From Pengzhenrongella frigida (GTDB lineage: Bacteria > Actinomycetota > Actinomycetes > Actinomycetales > Cellulomonadaceae), in assembly GCF_004168625.1 (NCBI RefSeq), contig NZ_SDWW01000002.1:89337-153336 (forward strand): a DNA stretch of 64,000 bases, in the 5' to 3' direction. A program made the translations under genes and the position numbers. This document shows positions 31,185 to 39,947 of the stretch, in pieces. Numbering within the stretch: position 1 is the first letter of the stretch; every line of letters begins with the position of its first letter. The notes beneath the pieces are model-generated. The model made no database searches. It was not told the origin of the DNA and worked only from the letters and a program-made list of their open reading frames with translations.

Positions 31185-31871
31185 ATGCGGTATGCAAAGA
31201 AGAGCACATGGATCGGCGGGACCGTGTTTCTCGCGCTCGTGATCGCCGTCGCAGCCTGGTTCCTGGCGATCTCGCCCACGTTCACGACCGCCGCGGACTC
31301 CCGCGCGACAACTGTGTCGACGGAGCAGCAAAACTCCCTGCTCGTGCAGCAGCTCACCGGACTCAAGGCGGACTTCGAGAAGCTGCCCGAGTACAAGGCG
31401 GAGCTCGCGACGCTGCGCACCCAGATTCCGGTGGATGCCGGGCTCGCGGTCTACCTGCGCGAGCTCAACGCGATCGCCGAGACGCACTCGGTCACGATCA
31501 CCGCCCTCACGCCGTCGCCGCCGCTCGCCTTCACCCCGGTCGCACCACTCGCCGCTGTGGTGGCCGGACCGACCGACGGCACGGAGACCGACCCGGCTGT
31601 CGACGCCGTCGTGGCTGCGCCGACCGCCTCGAGCGGCCTGGTCCAGAGTCCGTATGCCATGACCGTCGTCGGCTCTCGTGCGAACGCGCTCGCATTCCTC
31701 GCCGACCTGCAGAAGGGAACCCCTCGCCTGTTCCTCGTGACGGCGCTGACCGGGACCGGACAGAAGGTCGGCGCAGCCAGCGGTGGACGTCCCGCGACGG
31801 TCGACGGTGACGTGGAGCTCGTCATCACCGGAACGGCGTACGTGTTGCCGGACCTGTTGGCGGTCAAGTAG
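31185..31871 (+). CDS. pilO: Type IV pilus alignment protein PilO-like
   Basis: A 228-residue bitopic protein with a short cytoplasmic end, one helix ([18 protein letters not shown]), a coiled-coil region ([24 protein letters not shown]) and an external domain with [23 protein letters not shown], a typical PilO segment. In Gram-negative bacteria PilO pairs with PilN to link the motor to the outer envelope; here no secretin or PilP is present, as expected for a monoderm. I choose ATG 31185 because GGGAG lies nine bases before it; a GTG two codons earlier overlaps the pilN stop and is also possible. Confidence 0.88.
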   Translation: MRYAKKSTWIGGTVFLALVIAVAAWFLAISPTFTTAADSRATTVSTEQQNSLLVQQLTGLKADFEKLPEYKAELATLRTQIPVDAGLAVYLRELNAIAETHSVTITALTPSPPLAFTPVAPLAAVVAGPTDGTETDPAVDAVVAAPTASSGLVQSPYAMTVVGSRANALAFLADLQKGTPRLFLVTALTGTGQKVGAASGGRPATVDGDVELVITGTAYVLPDLLAVK

Positions 31872-31891
31872 GCGACCAAGCACCCACGCCA

Positions 31892-31939
31892 AGCGACGGC
31901 GCGGCGCCCGGTCCCCGGACCCGGCGCCGCGCCGTCGCT
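31892..31939 (+). terminator. Long hairpin between pilO and aroC
   Basis: A 23-bp stem with one mismatch and a two-base loop (arms 31892-31914 and 31917-31939). The outer 17 pairs are perfect. There is no T-run after it; aroC starts 20 bases downstream. It is the likely end of the pilMNO transcript, possibly bidirectional, and may instead lie in the aroC leader. Confidence 0.7.
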
Positions 31940-31959
31940 GGTCATGGAAGGATCGACCC

Positions 31960-33153
31960 ATGTTGCGTTGGTTGACTTCAGGTGAGTCGCACGGTCAGGC
32001 CCTGGTTGGGATCCTCGAGGGGCTGCCGGCGGGAGTCGAGATCACGACCCGGGACGTCCAGGACGCGCTCGCGCGCCGTCGCCTCGGCTACGGCCGGGGG
32101 GCGCGGATGGCCTTCGAGCAGGATCTGGTGCGGATCCTGGGCGGGGTGCGCCTGGGGCTGACCCAGGGCGGCCCCATCGCGATCGAGATCGCCAACACCG
32201 AGTGGCCGAAGTGGGTCGACGTGATGTCGTCGGACCCCGTGGACGACCCCGCCCTGCTCAACCGTGCGCGCAACGCGCCGTTGACCCGACCGCGTCCCGG
32301 ACACGCGGACCTCGTCGGTATGCGCAAGTACGCCTTCGACGATGCCCGGCCGGTGCTTGAGCGTGCCTCGGCGCGGGAGACCGCCACTCGGGTCGCCCTG
32401 GGCACGGTCGCCGCCCGCTTCCTCGAGCAGGCCGCTGGCATCCGCCTGGTCTCGCACGTCGTGGCGATCGGGCCGGTCGCGGTGCCCGACGGCACGGCGC
32501 TGCCTCTGCCCGACGACGGCGTCTTCCTCGACGCCGACCCGGTGCGGTGCGCCGACCCGGCGACGTCGGCCGCGATGGTCGCCGAGATCGACGACTGCCA
32601 CGCCGCGGGGGACACCCTCGGTGGTGTGGTCGAGGTTCTGGCCTACGGCCTGCCGTCCGGCCTGGGCAGCTACGTGCACGCCGACCGGCGGCTGGACGCT
32701 CAGCTCGCTGGCGCACTGATGGGGATCCAGGCCATCAAGGGGGTCGAGGTCGGCGACGGCTTCCGCACAGCGACCCGACGCGGGTCCGCGGCGCACGACG
32801 AGATGGAGCGTGACGCCGACTCCGGGGTCATCCGGCGCCGGTCGAACCGCGCGGGGGGGATCGAGGGGGGGATGTCCAACGGTGAGACCCTTCGTGTCCG
32901 CGCCGCGATGAAGCCGATCTCGACCGTGCCGCATGCGCTAGCGACGATCGACACCGCCAGCGGCGAGCCGGCCAAGGCCCAGCACCAGCGCTCCGACGTG
33001 TGCGCCGTCCCGCCGGCCGCTGTGGTCGCCGAGGCGATGGTCGCGCTTGTGCTCGCGCAGGCGCTCGTGGAGAAATTCGGTGGTGACTCGGTCGGGGAGG
33101 TCGCGCGGAACGTGCGGGCATATCTTGCGGCGGTGCCCGAGCTGCAGCGGTAG
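31960..33153 (+). CDS. aroC: Chorismate synthase
   Basis: A 397-residue FMN-dependent enzyme converting EPSP to chorismate. All signatures are present: [21 protein letters not shown] at the N-terminus, [11 protein letters not shown], the [11 protein letters not shown] segment, [14 protein letters not shown], and the C-terminal [15 protein letters not shown]. The length is normal. ATG 31960 follows GGAAGGA at seven bases. It is separated from aroE upstream and aroK downstream by the two pilus blocks, although these genes are usually neighbours in actinobacteria. Confidence 0.97.
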   Translation: MLRWLTSGESHGQALVGILEGLPAGVEITTRDVQDALARRRLGYGRGARMAFEQDLVRILGGVRLGLTQGGPIAIEIANTEWPKWVDVMSSDPVDDPALLNRARNAPLTRPRPGHADLVGMRKYAFDDARPVLERASARETATRVALGTVAARFLEQAAGIRLVSHVVAIGPVAVPDGTALPLPDDGVFLDADPVRCADPATSAAMVAEIDDCHAAGDTLGGVVEVLAYGLPSGLGSYVHADRRLDAQLAGALMGIQAIKGVEVGDGFRTATRRGSAAHDEMERDADSGVIRRRSNRAGGIEGGMSNGETLRVRAAMKPISTVPHALATIDTASGEPAKAQHQRSDVCAVPPAAVVAEAMVALVLAQALVEKFGGDSVGEVARNVRAYLAAVPELQR

Positions 33154-33224
33154 GCGTCTTGGGGGTACGTGGGATTTGGCGACTACGCCGGATGGGTGGC
33201 GGTGGCCAGCACTTTCTCGCGGTC

Positions 33225-33252
33225 CTCAAGTGTGGGGGAACAGCGCCGATGT
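33225..33252 (+). promoter_or_regulatory. Candidate FliA/WhiG-type promoter of the pilin genes
   Basis: CTCAAG (33225-33230), 14 bases, GCCGATGT (33245-33252). The TC preceding CTCAAG is shared with the pilT element. It implies a leader of about 70 bases before the first pilin. The gap from aroC (33154-33330) holds nothing else I recognise. Confidence 0.5.
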
Positions 33253-33330
33253 ACAGGTTGACCGGTTCCGACTGGTCGCTCACATCGAAAATCACCTCTT
33301 CCTCCGCTCGACCCCTGACGGGAGCATCAC

Positions 33331-33774
33331 ATGATCGCTCGCATTCGTAAGTCCCTCGATGAGAAGGAAAAGGGCTTCACCCTCATCGAGCTCCTCGTTG
33401 TCATGATCATCATCGGCATCCTTGCCGCCATCGCTATCCCGGTGTTCCTCAACCAGCGGGCCAAGGCGCGGGACACTGCGACGAAGGCTGACATCTCGAC
33501 GATCGGCAAGGAACTCGCCACCTACTGGGTCGATGGCGTCGGCGCGCCCACGGTTACTCAGGGCGCCATTGGCTCCGACGTCACCGCCGCAGGCGCGACG
33601 ATTCGAGTGAGCTCCGGAACTGATGTCACGGACTCGGCCATCACGTCTGTGACAGCGGCTTCGAATGCCTGGTGCGTTCAGGCGACCAACGCCGAAGGTA
33701 GCGCCACGAACACCTGGAGCTACTCCGCCGCCAAGGGGCTCCTTGCCGGTCCGTGCGTCGGCAGCTCCAACTGA
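33331..33774 (+). CDS. Type IV major pilin 1 (type IVa-like)
   Basis: A 147-residue prepilin. The 15-residue charged leader ends in Gly and cleavage is expected before Phe in KG|FTLIELLVVM, with Glu at mature position 5. The helix continues to about residue 60 (IIGILAAIAIPVFLNQRAKA). The globular part has two Cys (NAWCVQ and GPCVG), which probably form the C-terminal disulfide loop. It should be processed by the peptidase at 38513-39322 and polymerised by PilB/PilC. GGGAG precedes the ATG. It is a close paralogue of the next gene, with near-identical first 55 residues and a diverged C-terminus. Confidence 0.95.
   Translation: MIARIRKSLDEKEKGFTLIELLVVMIIIGILAAIAIPVFLNQRAKARDTATKADISTIGKELATYWVDGVGAPTVTQGAIGSDVTAAGATIRVSSGTDVTDSAITSVTAASNAWCVQATNAEGSATNTWSYSAAKGLLAGPCVGSSN
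33349..33422 (+). repeat. 74-bp direct repeat, copy 1 (pilin 1 N-terminus)
   Basis: Identical base for base to 33865-33938, 516 bases downstream. It encodes the pilin leader end and most of the polymerising helix. It lies inside both pilin genes and could support homologous recombination between them. Confidence 0.9.
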
Positions 33775-33846
33775 CCTGAGTTCGTTGTCTGCCGTTGGCA
33801 ACTGCGAACGGTGTCGATCTTCGCCTGACCAGAACGGGAGTTCTCC

Positions 33847-34317
33847 ATGATTGATCGCATTCGCAAGTCCCTCGATGAGAAGGAAAAGGGCTTCACCCTC
33901 ATCGAGCTCCTCGTTGTCATGATCATCATCGGCATCCTCGCCGCTATTGCCATCCCGGTGTTCCTCAACCAGCGGGCCAAGGCCCGCGACACCTCGACCA
34001 AGGCCGACCTTTCGACTATCGGCAAGGAGATCGCCACCTACTGGGTCGACGGCACAGTCGTCCCGACCGTCGTGCAGGCCGGTGGTGCAGCCGGTGCGGA
34101 CGTCACAGCTGCAGGCGCCACGATCCGCGTGAGCACTGGCACCAAGGTCACGACCCCTGGTGCCACCGGCATCCTCACCTCCAGCTCGTGGTGCGTTGAG
34201 GCGACCAACGCCGACGGCAGCGCGACCAAGCTGTGGAGCTACTCGGCCGACAAGGGCCTGCGCCCCGGCGGTTGCTCGGCGACGGGCGTGGCAGGTACCG
34301 GCCCGACGAACATGTGA
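33847..34317 (+). CDS. Type IV major pilin 2 (tandem paralogue)
   Basis: A 156-residue prepilin with the same leader and helix as pilin 1 (cleavage KG|FTLIELLVVM). The C-terminal globular domain differs, being about nine residues longer and ending in a Gly/Thr-rich tail. It again has two Cys (SSWCVE and GGCSA). There are 72 bases between the two pilin genes and no promoter element I trust, so both are probably transcribed from 33225-33252. A strong hairpin follows its stop. Either or both could be the major subunit; expression data would be needed to tell. Confidence 0.95.
   Translation: MIDRIRKSLDEKEKGFTLIELLVVMIIIGILAAIAIPVFLNQRAKARDTSTKADLSTIGKEIATYWVDGTVVPTVVQAGGAAGADVTAAGATIRVSTGTKVTTPGATGILTSSSWCVEATNADGSATKLWSYSADKGLRPGGCSATGVAGTGPTNM
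33865..33938 (+). repeat. 74-bp direct repeat, copy 2 (pilin 2 N-terminus)
   Basis: Perfect match to 33349-33422. On either side the two genes differ mainly at third codon positions and then diverge. Confidence 0.9.
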
Positions 34318-34331
34318 CCTCATTGAAGTGC

Positions 34332-34371
34332 AGCTCGGTGGCACGGCGTCGAGGCGCCGTGCCACCGAGCT
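34332..34371 (+). terminator. Perfect 17-bp hairpin after the two pilins
   Basis: Arms 34332-34348 and 34355-34371 are exact complements with a six-base loop. Only a short T stretch (GGATTT) follows. It lies between the major pilins and the minor-pilin genes and probably ends or reduces transcription there, and may protect the pilin mRNA 3' end. Confidence 0.8.
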
Positions 34372-34407
34372 CGTCGGATTTCACCAAGCTTTGAGGATGG
34401 GGGAGGC

Positions 34408-36171
34408 ATGGAACCGAAGATCGTAGCGAGTAGTCGACGTGACGACTCGGGGTTCACCCTCGTGGAGCTCATGGTGGCGATGATGGTGATCACCGCTGTA
34501 CTGCTGCTTCTCATGGCCGTCCAGACCTCCGCGCTCGTCACGACCGTCCAGGCGCGCCAACGAACCGAGGGCAGCGCCGTGGCCAACGGTGTGATGGAAG
34601 AGCTTCGGGCCCTTCCATACCTGGTGTTGAGCAAGGGGCTGAAGTCGGCGCCGGTTGGCGACCCGAATGTCAACACCGGCAACCTCGTGCTAGCAGGCGG
34701 CGTCACTGAGCCGCTTGTGACGGATAGCGGGCAGGCGGTTACCTACCCCCCGCTGTCCGGAGCAGGCGGGACGAACAAGACCATCGTTCCTGACCCCGCA
34801 AGCCCTGGCCGCGTCTTTACAACCCGAACCTACGTGTCGCGCTCGACCCAGACTGCCTCGAACGTTCTGACCCTGACCGTGATCACCACCTGGACCCGCG
34901 TCGGCAACGGCGCCGCCGGGTCGGTGGTGATGCGCTCCGAGGCGTACGCCCCTAGTGGCGGCTGCGGAGACATGGCGAACCAACCCTTTCTCGGGGCATG
35001 TCAGGCGCTGCTTGCCAGCAATGGTGGCTCGAACGGTCCGGCGGTCTACTTCACTGGCGCGACTCCATTCGGTTCACCGGCGGTTCCCGGGATCGTGCCG
35101 GTGCTGCCCGGCTCCACGGTGGTCTCGGCGAGCATGGTTGTGGCGAAGTCGGGGGTAGGGATCACCTCGCAGCAGTCGTCAGCCATCACCTCCACGGTGA
35201 CGCACGCCAGATCGCTTGCTGAGGACTCCACCGGCACGCTCGCCTCTTCCGGGGACGTTCCGGCGGCCGTCAACACGTCCTCGAACGATGTCGGGTCAAC
35301 CGGCGCGGCCCCAGCCAACCCGCCTGACGTCGTGGTCAGCGGCTCTGTCTCCCCGGTGCCGGTGACGTCGATCCCCTCGGGGCCCTGGGCGCTCTCGTTG
35401 GCGGCCGGGTCCGGAGTGAGTGGCGTGGCCAAGGCATCTACCGTCGCCTCGTGTGCCGCGGGGATTCCTGCTGCTCAGCCATGCGGCGCGGTCACCACAT
35501 CTGGGGGAGCAGCGTCGTCGGCGGCCCTCATCGTTGCCGGCACGACGAACTTTCCGATCGCGACGTTCGCCACAGGCACGTCGAGCGCGTTCGGCGGACG
35601 CTTCACTACCACGCCCGGGACGGTCTCCGTCGGCTGCACGGCCCTAACCGGTGCAGGGTGCATCTCGGCGGGTGCCCAGCGGACCCTCGGTGCCTCGACC
35701 TTTGCGGCGGGGCCGTGGACCAGCCCGTCGGCGCCGACCTCGCTTGTGCAGTTGGCTGGCGGCTACACCGACTCGGTTCGGGTCGAGCGTGGCGTCTCGC
35801 AGCTCGCCACCACCGCGACCATGACGCGCACAGGCACCCTGACCTACTGGAATGGCACCGCACTCCAGTCGGTCACGATCACCCCCTCGCTCTCGGCCAA
35901 CTACACGACGGCGGGTGTCTCGTGGACGGCCGGGGCTTTCACCGTGGCGGCCGTCTCGACGATCTCCATCACCCCCGCCGGAGCCCTGCCGTTGAGTCCC
36001 GACGCGGCTTGCGCTACGAGCCCTTGCTCGATCGACGCGAACGCCGGGTCGATCACCATCGCGACCACCTACACCCTCACCGAGGGCGCCACAGTCTCGG
36101 CCTTTGTCGCGACGACCGTGCTGGGTGACTCCCATGCGGACGCGGCGTACAAGGCGGCTCCCGTTGCCTAG
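34408..36171 (+). CDS. Large prepilin-like protein (minor pilin/adhesin candidate)
   Basis: A 587-residue protein with a class III signal: leader of 15 residues, cleavage DSG|FTLVELMVAM, Glu at mature position 5, and one helix to about residue 45. The remaining 540 residues are external, Ser/Thr/Gly/Ala-rich and apparently beta-rich, with a few Cys. PilV/PilX-like minor pilins are usually 150-250 residues, so this is unusually large; long minor pilins in other systems carry adhesive tip domains. No known domain is recognisable by eye. It is the first gene after the hairpin and overlaps the next coding region. Confidence 0.88.
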   Translation: MEPKIVASSRRDDSGFTLVELMVAMMVITAVLLLLMAVQTSALVTTVQARQRTEGSAVANGVMEELRALPYLVLSKGLKSAPVGDPNVNTGNLVLAGGVTEPLVTDSGQAVTYPPLSGAGGTNKTIVPDPASPGRVFTTRTYVSRSTQTASNVLTLTVITTWTRVGNGAAGSVVMRSEAYAPSGGCGDMANQPFLGACQALLASNGGSNGPAVYFTGATPFGSPAVPGIVPVLPGSTVVSASMVVAKSGVGITSQQSSAITSTVTHARSLAEDSTGTLASSGDVPAAVNTSSNDVGSTGAAPANPPDVVVSGSVSPVPVTSIPSGPWALSLAAGSGVSGVAKASTVASCAAGIPAAQPCGAVTTSGGAASSAALIVAGTTNFPIATFATGTSSAFGGRFTTTPGTVSVGCTALTGAGCISAGAQRTLGASTFAAGPWTSPSAPTSLVQLAGGYTDSVRVERGVSQLATTATMTRTGTLTYWNGTALQSVTITPSLSANYTTAGVSWTAGAFTVAAVSTISITPAGALPLSPDAACATSPCSIDANAGSITIATTYTLTEGATVSAFVATTVLGDSHADAAYKAAPVA

Positions 36172-36871
36172 CAGGTCGAGCGCGCGCCGGGCGCGGGCCG
36201 AGCGCACGCCCGGCGCTCCCGAGAGTGGATGGACGCTGATCGAGCTGATCGTCTCAATGACGATCTTCATCGGATTGTTGGCGATCGTGTTCTCGATACT
36301 GCTGTCGATCAGCCTGCAGACCAAGGACAACCTCGCGCGCACCCGCGCAAACGATGAGGTGCGGCTCGGGCTGATGCAGATCGACCGTCAGGTCCGCTCT
36401 GGCAATGTCATCTCTGACCCCGCCGCCGAGACCATCGCCGCGTCCGGTGTGGATCCCTTCTACTCCCTGCGCGTCTACACGCAGACGGACGGCGTGTACC
36501 AGTGTGTGCAGTGGCGAGTGCTGTTCCCGGTGGGGTCGGCATTCGGCGCTCTGGAGTACCGCTCGTGGGAGCCGAACTGGGCTTCGACCGGGGTTGTTCA
36601 ACCGTGGCGCGTTGTGGCCCACAACGTGGTCAAGCCGGCGCCCGGCCCGTTCGTCGCGGCCGACCCGAGCACCTGGCCCCCGTTTCACGCGGACCTGGCC
36701 GGCGGCGGCGGCGCAACCTCGGTCGCCCAGACGATCCGGGTGACCCTCAGGGTCAAAGACCCCGAGCAGCGCGCCAGTTCCGCGCCGGCCACCGTGACCT
36801 CGGTCCTCACCGGCCGCAACACCGTCTTCGGCTACCCGGCCGAAACTTGCGCCTCGACGCCCCCGTTGTGA
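36164..36871 (+). CDS. Prepilin-like protein (PilW-like minor pilin)
   Basis: About 235 residues. An Arg-rich leader ends ESG and cleavage is expected before WTLIELIVSMTIF; Trp at mature position 1 replaces the usual Phe or Met, while Glu at position 5 is kept. A helix follows (IGLLAIVFSILLSISLQ), then RLGLMQIDRQVRSG, a segment seen in PilW/PulJ-type minor pilins. Two Cys are present (YQCVQW and AETCAS). The start is uncertain: I use TTG 36164, which overlaps the previous gene by eight bases with AAGG upstream; ATG 36134 or 36104 would give longer leaders. It should join the pilus-initiating minor pilin complex. Confidence 0.82.
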   Translation: MPSRSSARRARAERTPGAPESGWTLIELIVSMTIFIGLLAIVFSILLSISLQTKDNLARTRANDEVRLGLMQIDRQVRSGNVISDPAAETIAASGVDPFYSLRVYTQTDGVYQCVQWRVLFPVGSAFGALEYRSWEPNWASTGVVQPWRVVAHNVVKPAPGPFVAADPSTWPPFHADLAGGGGATSVAQTIRVTLRVKDPEQRASSAPATVTSVLTGRNTVFGYPAETCASTPPL

Positions 36872-36893
36872 TCGCTCGAGAAGGAGTTCTCTG

Positions 36894-38516
36894 ATGCTCA
36901 AGGTCGCTCGCTCCTGGCCTGATCGCGACGAGCGTGAGCGTGGTAGCGCCCTCATTGCGGCGCTTGCCGTCGCCCTGATCGGCATGGCCTTGGCCTCGGT
37001 CGTCGTGTCGAGCGTGATCGTGGCTTCACGGGACTCCGGCAAGGACCGCGGGCGCACGACACAGGTCCACACGGCAGAGGGCGCGGTCGACGCCGTCTTC
37101 GCTGAGTTGGAGCTCGGAACGCCGTGCGAGTGGCCTGTTGGCGGTGGCAGCATGATCGGGAACACATCGCCGAGCGCCACGACGGCCCGCGCGACCGTGG
37201 AGTACTTCAACGCCGCAGGTGCGCCCCTGACGTGCGCAAGTGGCTCGGTGACGGGCGGTCCGGTGCTCGCCGTCGTCACGGCAACCGCCCAGACAGCCGG
37301 TCCGGCCCAGCCCGGAGGGGCGACGAAGCGCACCATCCAGGCAAAGGTCGTGCTCACGCCGTTGGCCGTCACAGGGCAGGGCGCCGCGATCTTCGCCGGC
37401 AACGCGATCATGACGACGAACAACTTCAATCTCACGTCCGCGACCTTGGGAACGCCGGCCGACATCTGGGTCGACTCGGGCAATGTGAATTGCAACTCGG
37501 GTGTTCTCATCGACGGCAACCTCATAGTCGTGAACGGCACTGCCGACTTCTCGGGTGCCTGTCGCGTGACGGGGGACCTGTGGAGTAAGGGGAAGATCAG
37601 CGTGACCGGGCCGCAATCCGGCGGGCTGACGACGGTCGGGCTGAACACCTACGGCATGTTCACGGGGCTGAACATGCTGGCGGGTGGCGCGAAGTTCGGG
37701 GGCAATGTCTCGCTCCGCGGCACGGTAGACACCTGGGGTTCGGGACCGATCTTGGGTGGTTCCCTGCGGACAGGGCTGGCGGCCTCGCAGATCCCGTCCT
37801 ACGTGCAGGTGGGGCTCCCCGAGATCAACTACGTCTTGTCCGACTGGGCGGGATTCGTCACGTCCGGCAACCGCAACGCCGCGTACAAGCAGTGGGTCAT
37901 CGACAACGCGGTCGCGAACAACGCACCGACCTGGTCGGATTCGCGCAACCCGGCCATGGATCAGTGCACGGTTCAAGGCGCGAGCTACGGCGCGAATGGT
38001 CCCCTGGTCGGTCCCTCCGTGCCGACCGTGTTCGACACCCGTCCGTGCGCGCAGACAAAGTTCTCGAACGGGTTCAGTCTCAAATTGCGTTCAGACCTGG
38101 TGATTTTCGCCAATGACTTCTATGCGACCGGCAACTTCTCGGTCACATCGGCCGACGGTCTCCCGCACCAGCTGTGGATAATCGTTCCGGACCCCGACCT
38201 TTCGCCCAGTGGCGGCGACGGCGAGTGCGGTAAGACGGTCGGTGGCAACAAGTCCGGCAACATCAAGTACGACTCGGGGTCAAATATCACCGCACCCATC
38301 ACGGTGTTCATGTACACGCCGTGCAAGTTGGAGACCAACAACTCCACGGCGTTCTACGGGCAGTTGTATGGGGGCAATGTGACGCTCCGGAACGACGCGG
38401 GTATGCGGTACGTGCCGATCGGGGTCCCAGGCGTCGACTTCACCCTTGGCACGCCGGTTGCGAGTTCCGGCTACCGGGTCGACATCGTCTACAAGCGGGA
38501 GATCAAGACTCCGTGA
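36894..38516 (+). CDS. PilX-like large pilus-associated protein
   Basis: A 540-residue protein with a charged N-terminus followed by ERGSALIAALAVALIGMALASVVV, the arrangement seen in PilX N-terminal regions (ERG then a long hydrophobic helix), but without a clear Gly|Phe-Thr-Leu-x-Glu cleavage site. The 490-residue external part is Gly/Asn/Thr-rich, with repeated beta-strand-like stretches such as DIWVDSGNVNCNSGVLIDGN, suggesting a beta-helix or similar fold; it has about eight Cys. I know no function beyond the context. It overlaps the peptidase gene by four bases (GTGA). The base composition is less GC-rich than in neighbouring housekeeping genes. Confidence 0.8.
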   Translation: MLKVARSWPDRDERERGSALIAALAVALIGMALASVVVSSVIVASRDSGKDRGRTTQVHTAEGAVDAVFAELELGTPCEWPVGGGSMIGNTSPSATTARATVEYFNAAGAPLTCASGSVTGGPVLAVVTATAQTAGPAQPGGATKRTIQAKVVLTPLAVTGQGAAIFAGNAIMTTNNFNLTSATLGTPADIWVDSGNVNCNSGVLIDGNLIVVNGTADFSGACRVTGDLWSKGKISVTGPQSGGLTTVGLNTYGMFTGLNMLAGGAKFGGNVSLRGTVDTWGSGPILGGSLRTGLAASQIPSYVQVGLPEINYVLSDWAGFVTSGNRNAAYKQWVIDNAVANNAPTWSDSRNPAMDQCTVQGASYGANGPLVGPSVPTVFDTRPCAQTKFSNGFSLKLRSDLVIFANDFYATGNFSVTSADGLPHQLWIIVPDPDLSPSGGDGECGKTVGGNKSGNIKYDSGSNITAPITVFMYTPCKLETNNSTAFYGQLYGGNVTLRNDAGMRYVPIGVPGVDFTLGTPVASSGYRVDIVYKREIKTP

Positions 38517-39322
38517 TCTTTGCAGAAACGTTGGACGGTGCCATCGTCGTCGCCTTCGCGGCACTGTTCGGCCTCGCCATCGGCTCGTTCCTCAACGTCG
38601 TCGTCTGGCGTGTCCCGCGCGGCGAGTCGATCGTCTCCCCGCCGAGCGCTTGCCCGAAGTGCCACCACGTGATCCGGTCCAGGGACAACATCCCGGTGAT
38701 CTCCTGGCTGCTGCTGGGCGGACGGTGCCGGGACTGCCGCGAGCCGATCGCGGCCCGGTACCCGCTGGTGGAGGCGAGCACGGGAGTGTTGTTCGGCCTG
38801 GTGGCACTGCGGTTCGGGGTGTCCTGGGCGCTGCCAGCGTTCTGCCACCTCGCGGCGGTCGCCGTCGCGCTGGCGTTGATCGACATCGACGTGCACCGGC
38901 TGCCGAATGCGATCGTGCTGCCCGCCTACCCGGTGGCCCTCGTGCTCCTGGGCCTGGCGAGCTGGAACCCGGGGGGCACCGCTGACTGGCCGTCCCTCGT
39001 TCGCGCCCTCATCGGCGGCGCGGCGTTGTACGCGTTCTACTTCGTGCTGATGATGGTCTACCCGGCGGGGATGGGTTTCGGGGACGTCAAGCTCGCCGGG
39101 GTGCTCGGGCTCTACCTCGCCTGGGTCGGCTGGGGCGCGCTCGTCATCGGCGCATTCGCCGCGTTCCTGGTCGGCGGGGTGTTCTCGATCGCTCTGCTGG
39201 CCGCGGGCAAGGCCACGCGCAAGTCCGGGATCCCGTTCGGGCCGTGGATGCTGGCCGGGGCGGCGATCGGGATCGCCGCGGGCGAGCAGCTCTGGTCGGC
39301 GTACCTGTCCATCTTGGTCTGA
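38513..39322 (+). CDS. pilD: Prepilin peptidase / N-methyltransferase PilD
   Basis: A 269-residue polytopic aspartyl protease that cleaves prepilin leaders at the inner membrane face. The N-terminal domain has [21 protein letters not shown] and a zinc-type CPKC...CRDC tetrad. The two catalytic Asp are in [11 protein letters not shown] and the family's GxGD motif ([11 protein letters not shown]). About eight membrane helices are visible. With the zinc domain present, both cleavage and N-methylation are likely. GTG 38513 overlaps the previous stop. In actinobacteria a lone peptidase gene next to aroK is common, so it may predate the pilus block. Confidence 0.94.
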   Translation: MIFAETLDGAIVVAFAALFGLAIGSFLNVVVWRVPRGESIVSPPSACPKCHHVIRSRDNIPVISWLLLGGRCRDCREPIAARYPLVEASTGVLFGLVALRFGVSWALPAFCHLAAVAVALALIDIDVHRLPNAIVLPAYPVALVLLGLASWNPGGTADWPSLVRALIGGAALYAFYFVLMMVYPAGMGFGDVKLAGVLGLYLAWVGWGALVIGAFAAFLVGGVFSIALLAAGKATRKSGIPFGPWMLAGAAIGIAAGEQLWSAYLSILV

Positions 39323-39344
39323 CCCGACGGGTAGCGTTCCGGGC

Positions 39345-39947
39345 GTGCCCGCCGCCCCGTCACCGCCCCCCACGTCCCGCCCGCGCGCCGTCCTCATCGG
39401 CCCGCCCGGCTCCGGGAAGTCGACCGTCGCCCGCGCGCTCGCGCGCCTGCTGGGCGTCGCGGCCCGGGACACCGATGCCGACGTCGAGCACACCGCCGGC
39501 AAGCCGATCCGCGAGATCTTCGTGGATGACGGCGAGCCCATGTTCCGCGACCTCGAGCGCGCGGCCGTCGCGACCGCGTTGATCAGCCACGGCGGCGTCC
39601 TCGCCCTCGGCGGCGGAGCGGTGCTCGACCCGGGTACCCAGGCCGCGCTGGCCGCCTATGCCGAGGCCGGCGGCGTCGTCGTCTTCCTCGATGTCACCCT
39701 CGCCCACGCCGCCCCCCGCGTCGGGTTCAACCAGGCCCGGCCGCTGCTGCTGGGCAACCCGCGCGCGCAGTGGCAGCACCTGATGGAGGCCCGCCGCCCG
39801 ATCTACCGGCAGGTCGCTACCCTCGTGGTCGACACCGACGGACGCACCCCCGCGGAGGTCGCGCAGGAGATCGCCGCTGCGCTGGCACCCGCCGCGGGGA
39901 CCGGCGCACCTGCACCCAACACCCAAAATGACGGAGACGCCCTGTGA
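39345..39947 (+). CDS. aroK: Shikimate kinase
   Basis: A 200-residue P-loop kinase phosphorylating shikimate with ATP. Walker A is [14 protein letters not shown]; the shikimate-binding [14 protein letters not shown], the Arg of [12 protein letters not shown], and LALGGGAVL follow. The lid/adenine region is [21 protein letters not shown] and the end [16 protein letters not shown]. An approximately 13-residue Pro-rich N-terminal extension and a Gly/Ala-rich tail flank the core. The start is GTG 39345. Translation is coupled to aroB by a GTGA overlap. Confidence 0.95.
   Translation: MPAAPSPPPTSRPRAVLIGPPGSGKSTVARALARLLGVAARDTDADVEHTAGKPIREIFVDDGEPMFRDLERAAVATALISHGGVLALGGGAVLDPGTQAALAAYAEAGGVVVFLDVTLAHAAPRVGFNQARPLLLGNPRAQWQHLMEARRPIYRQVATLVVDTDGRTPAEVAQEIAAALAPAAGTGAPAPNTQNDGDAL

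Noticed and set aside
33775..33846. A separate FliA-like promoter for the second pilin (TGTCGATCT near 33811)
   Set aside because: There is no matching upstream half, and the 72-base gap suggests co-transcription with the first pilin.
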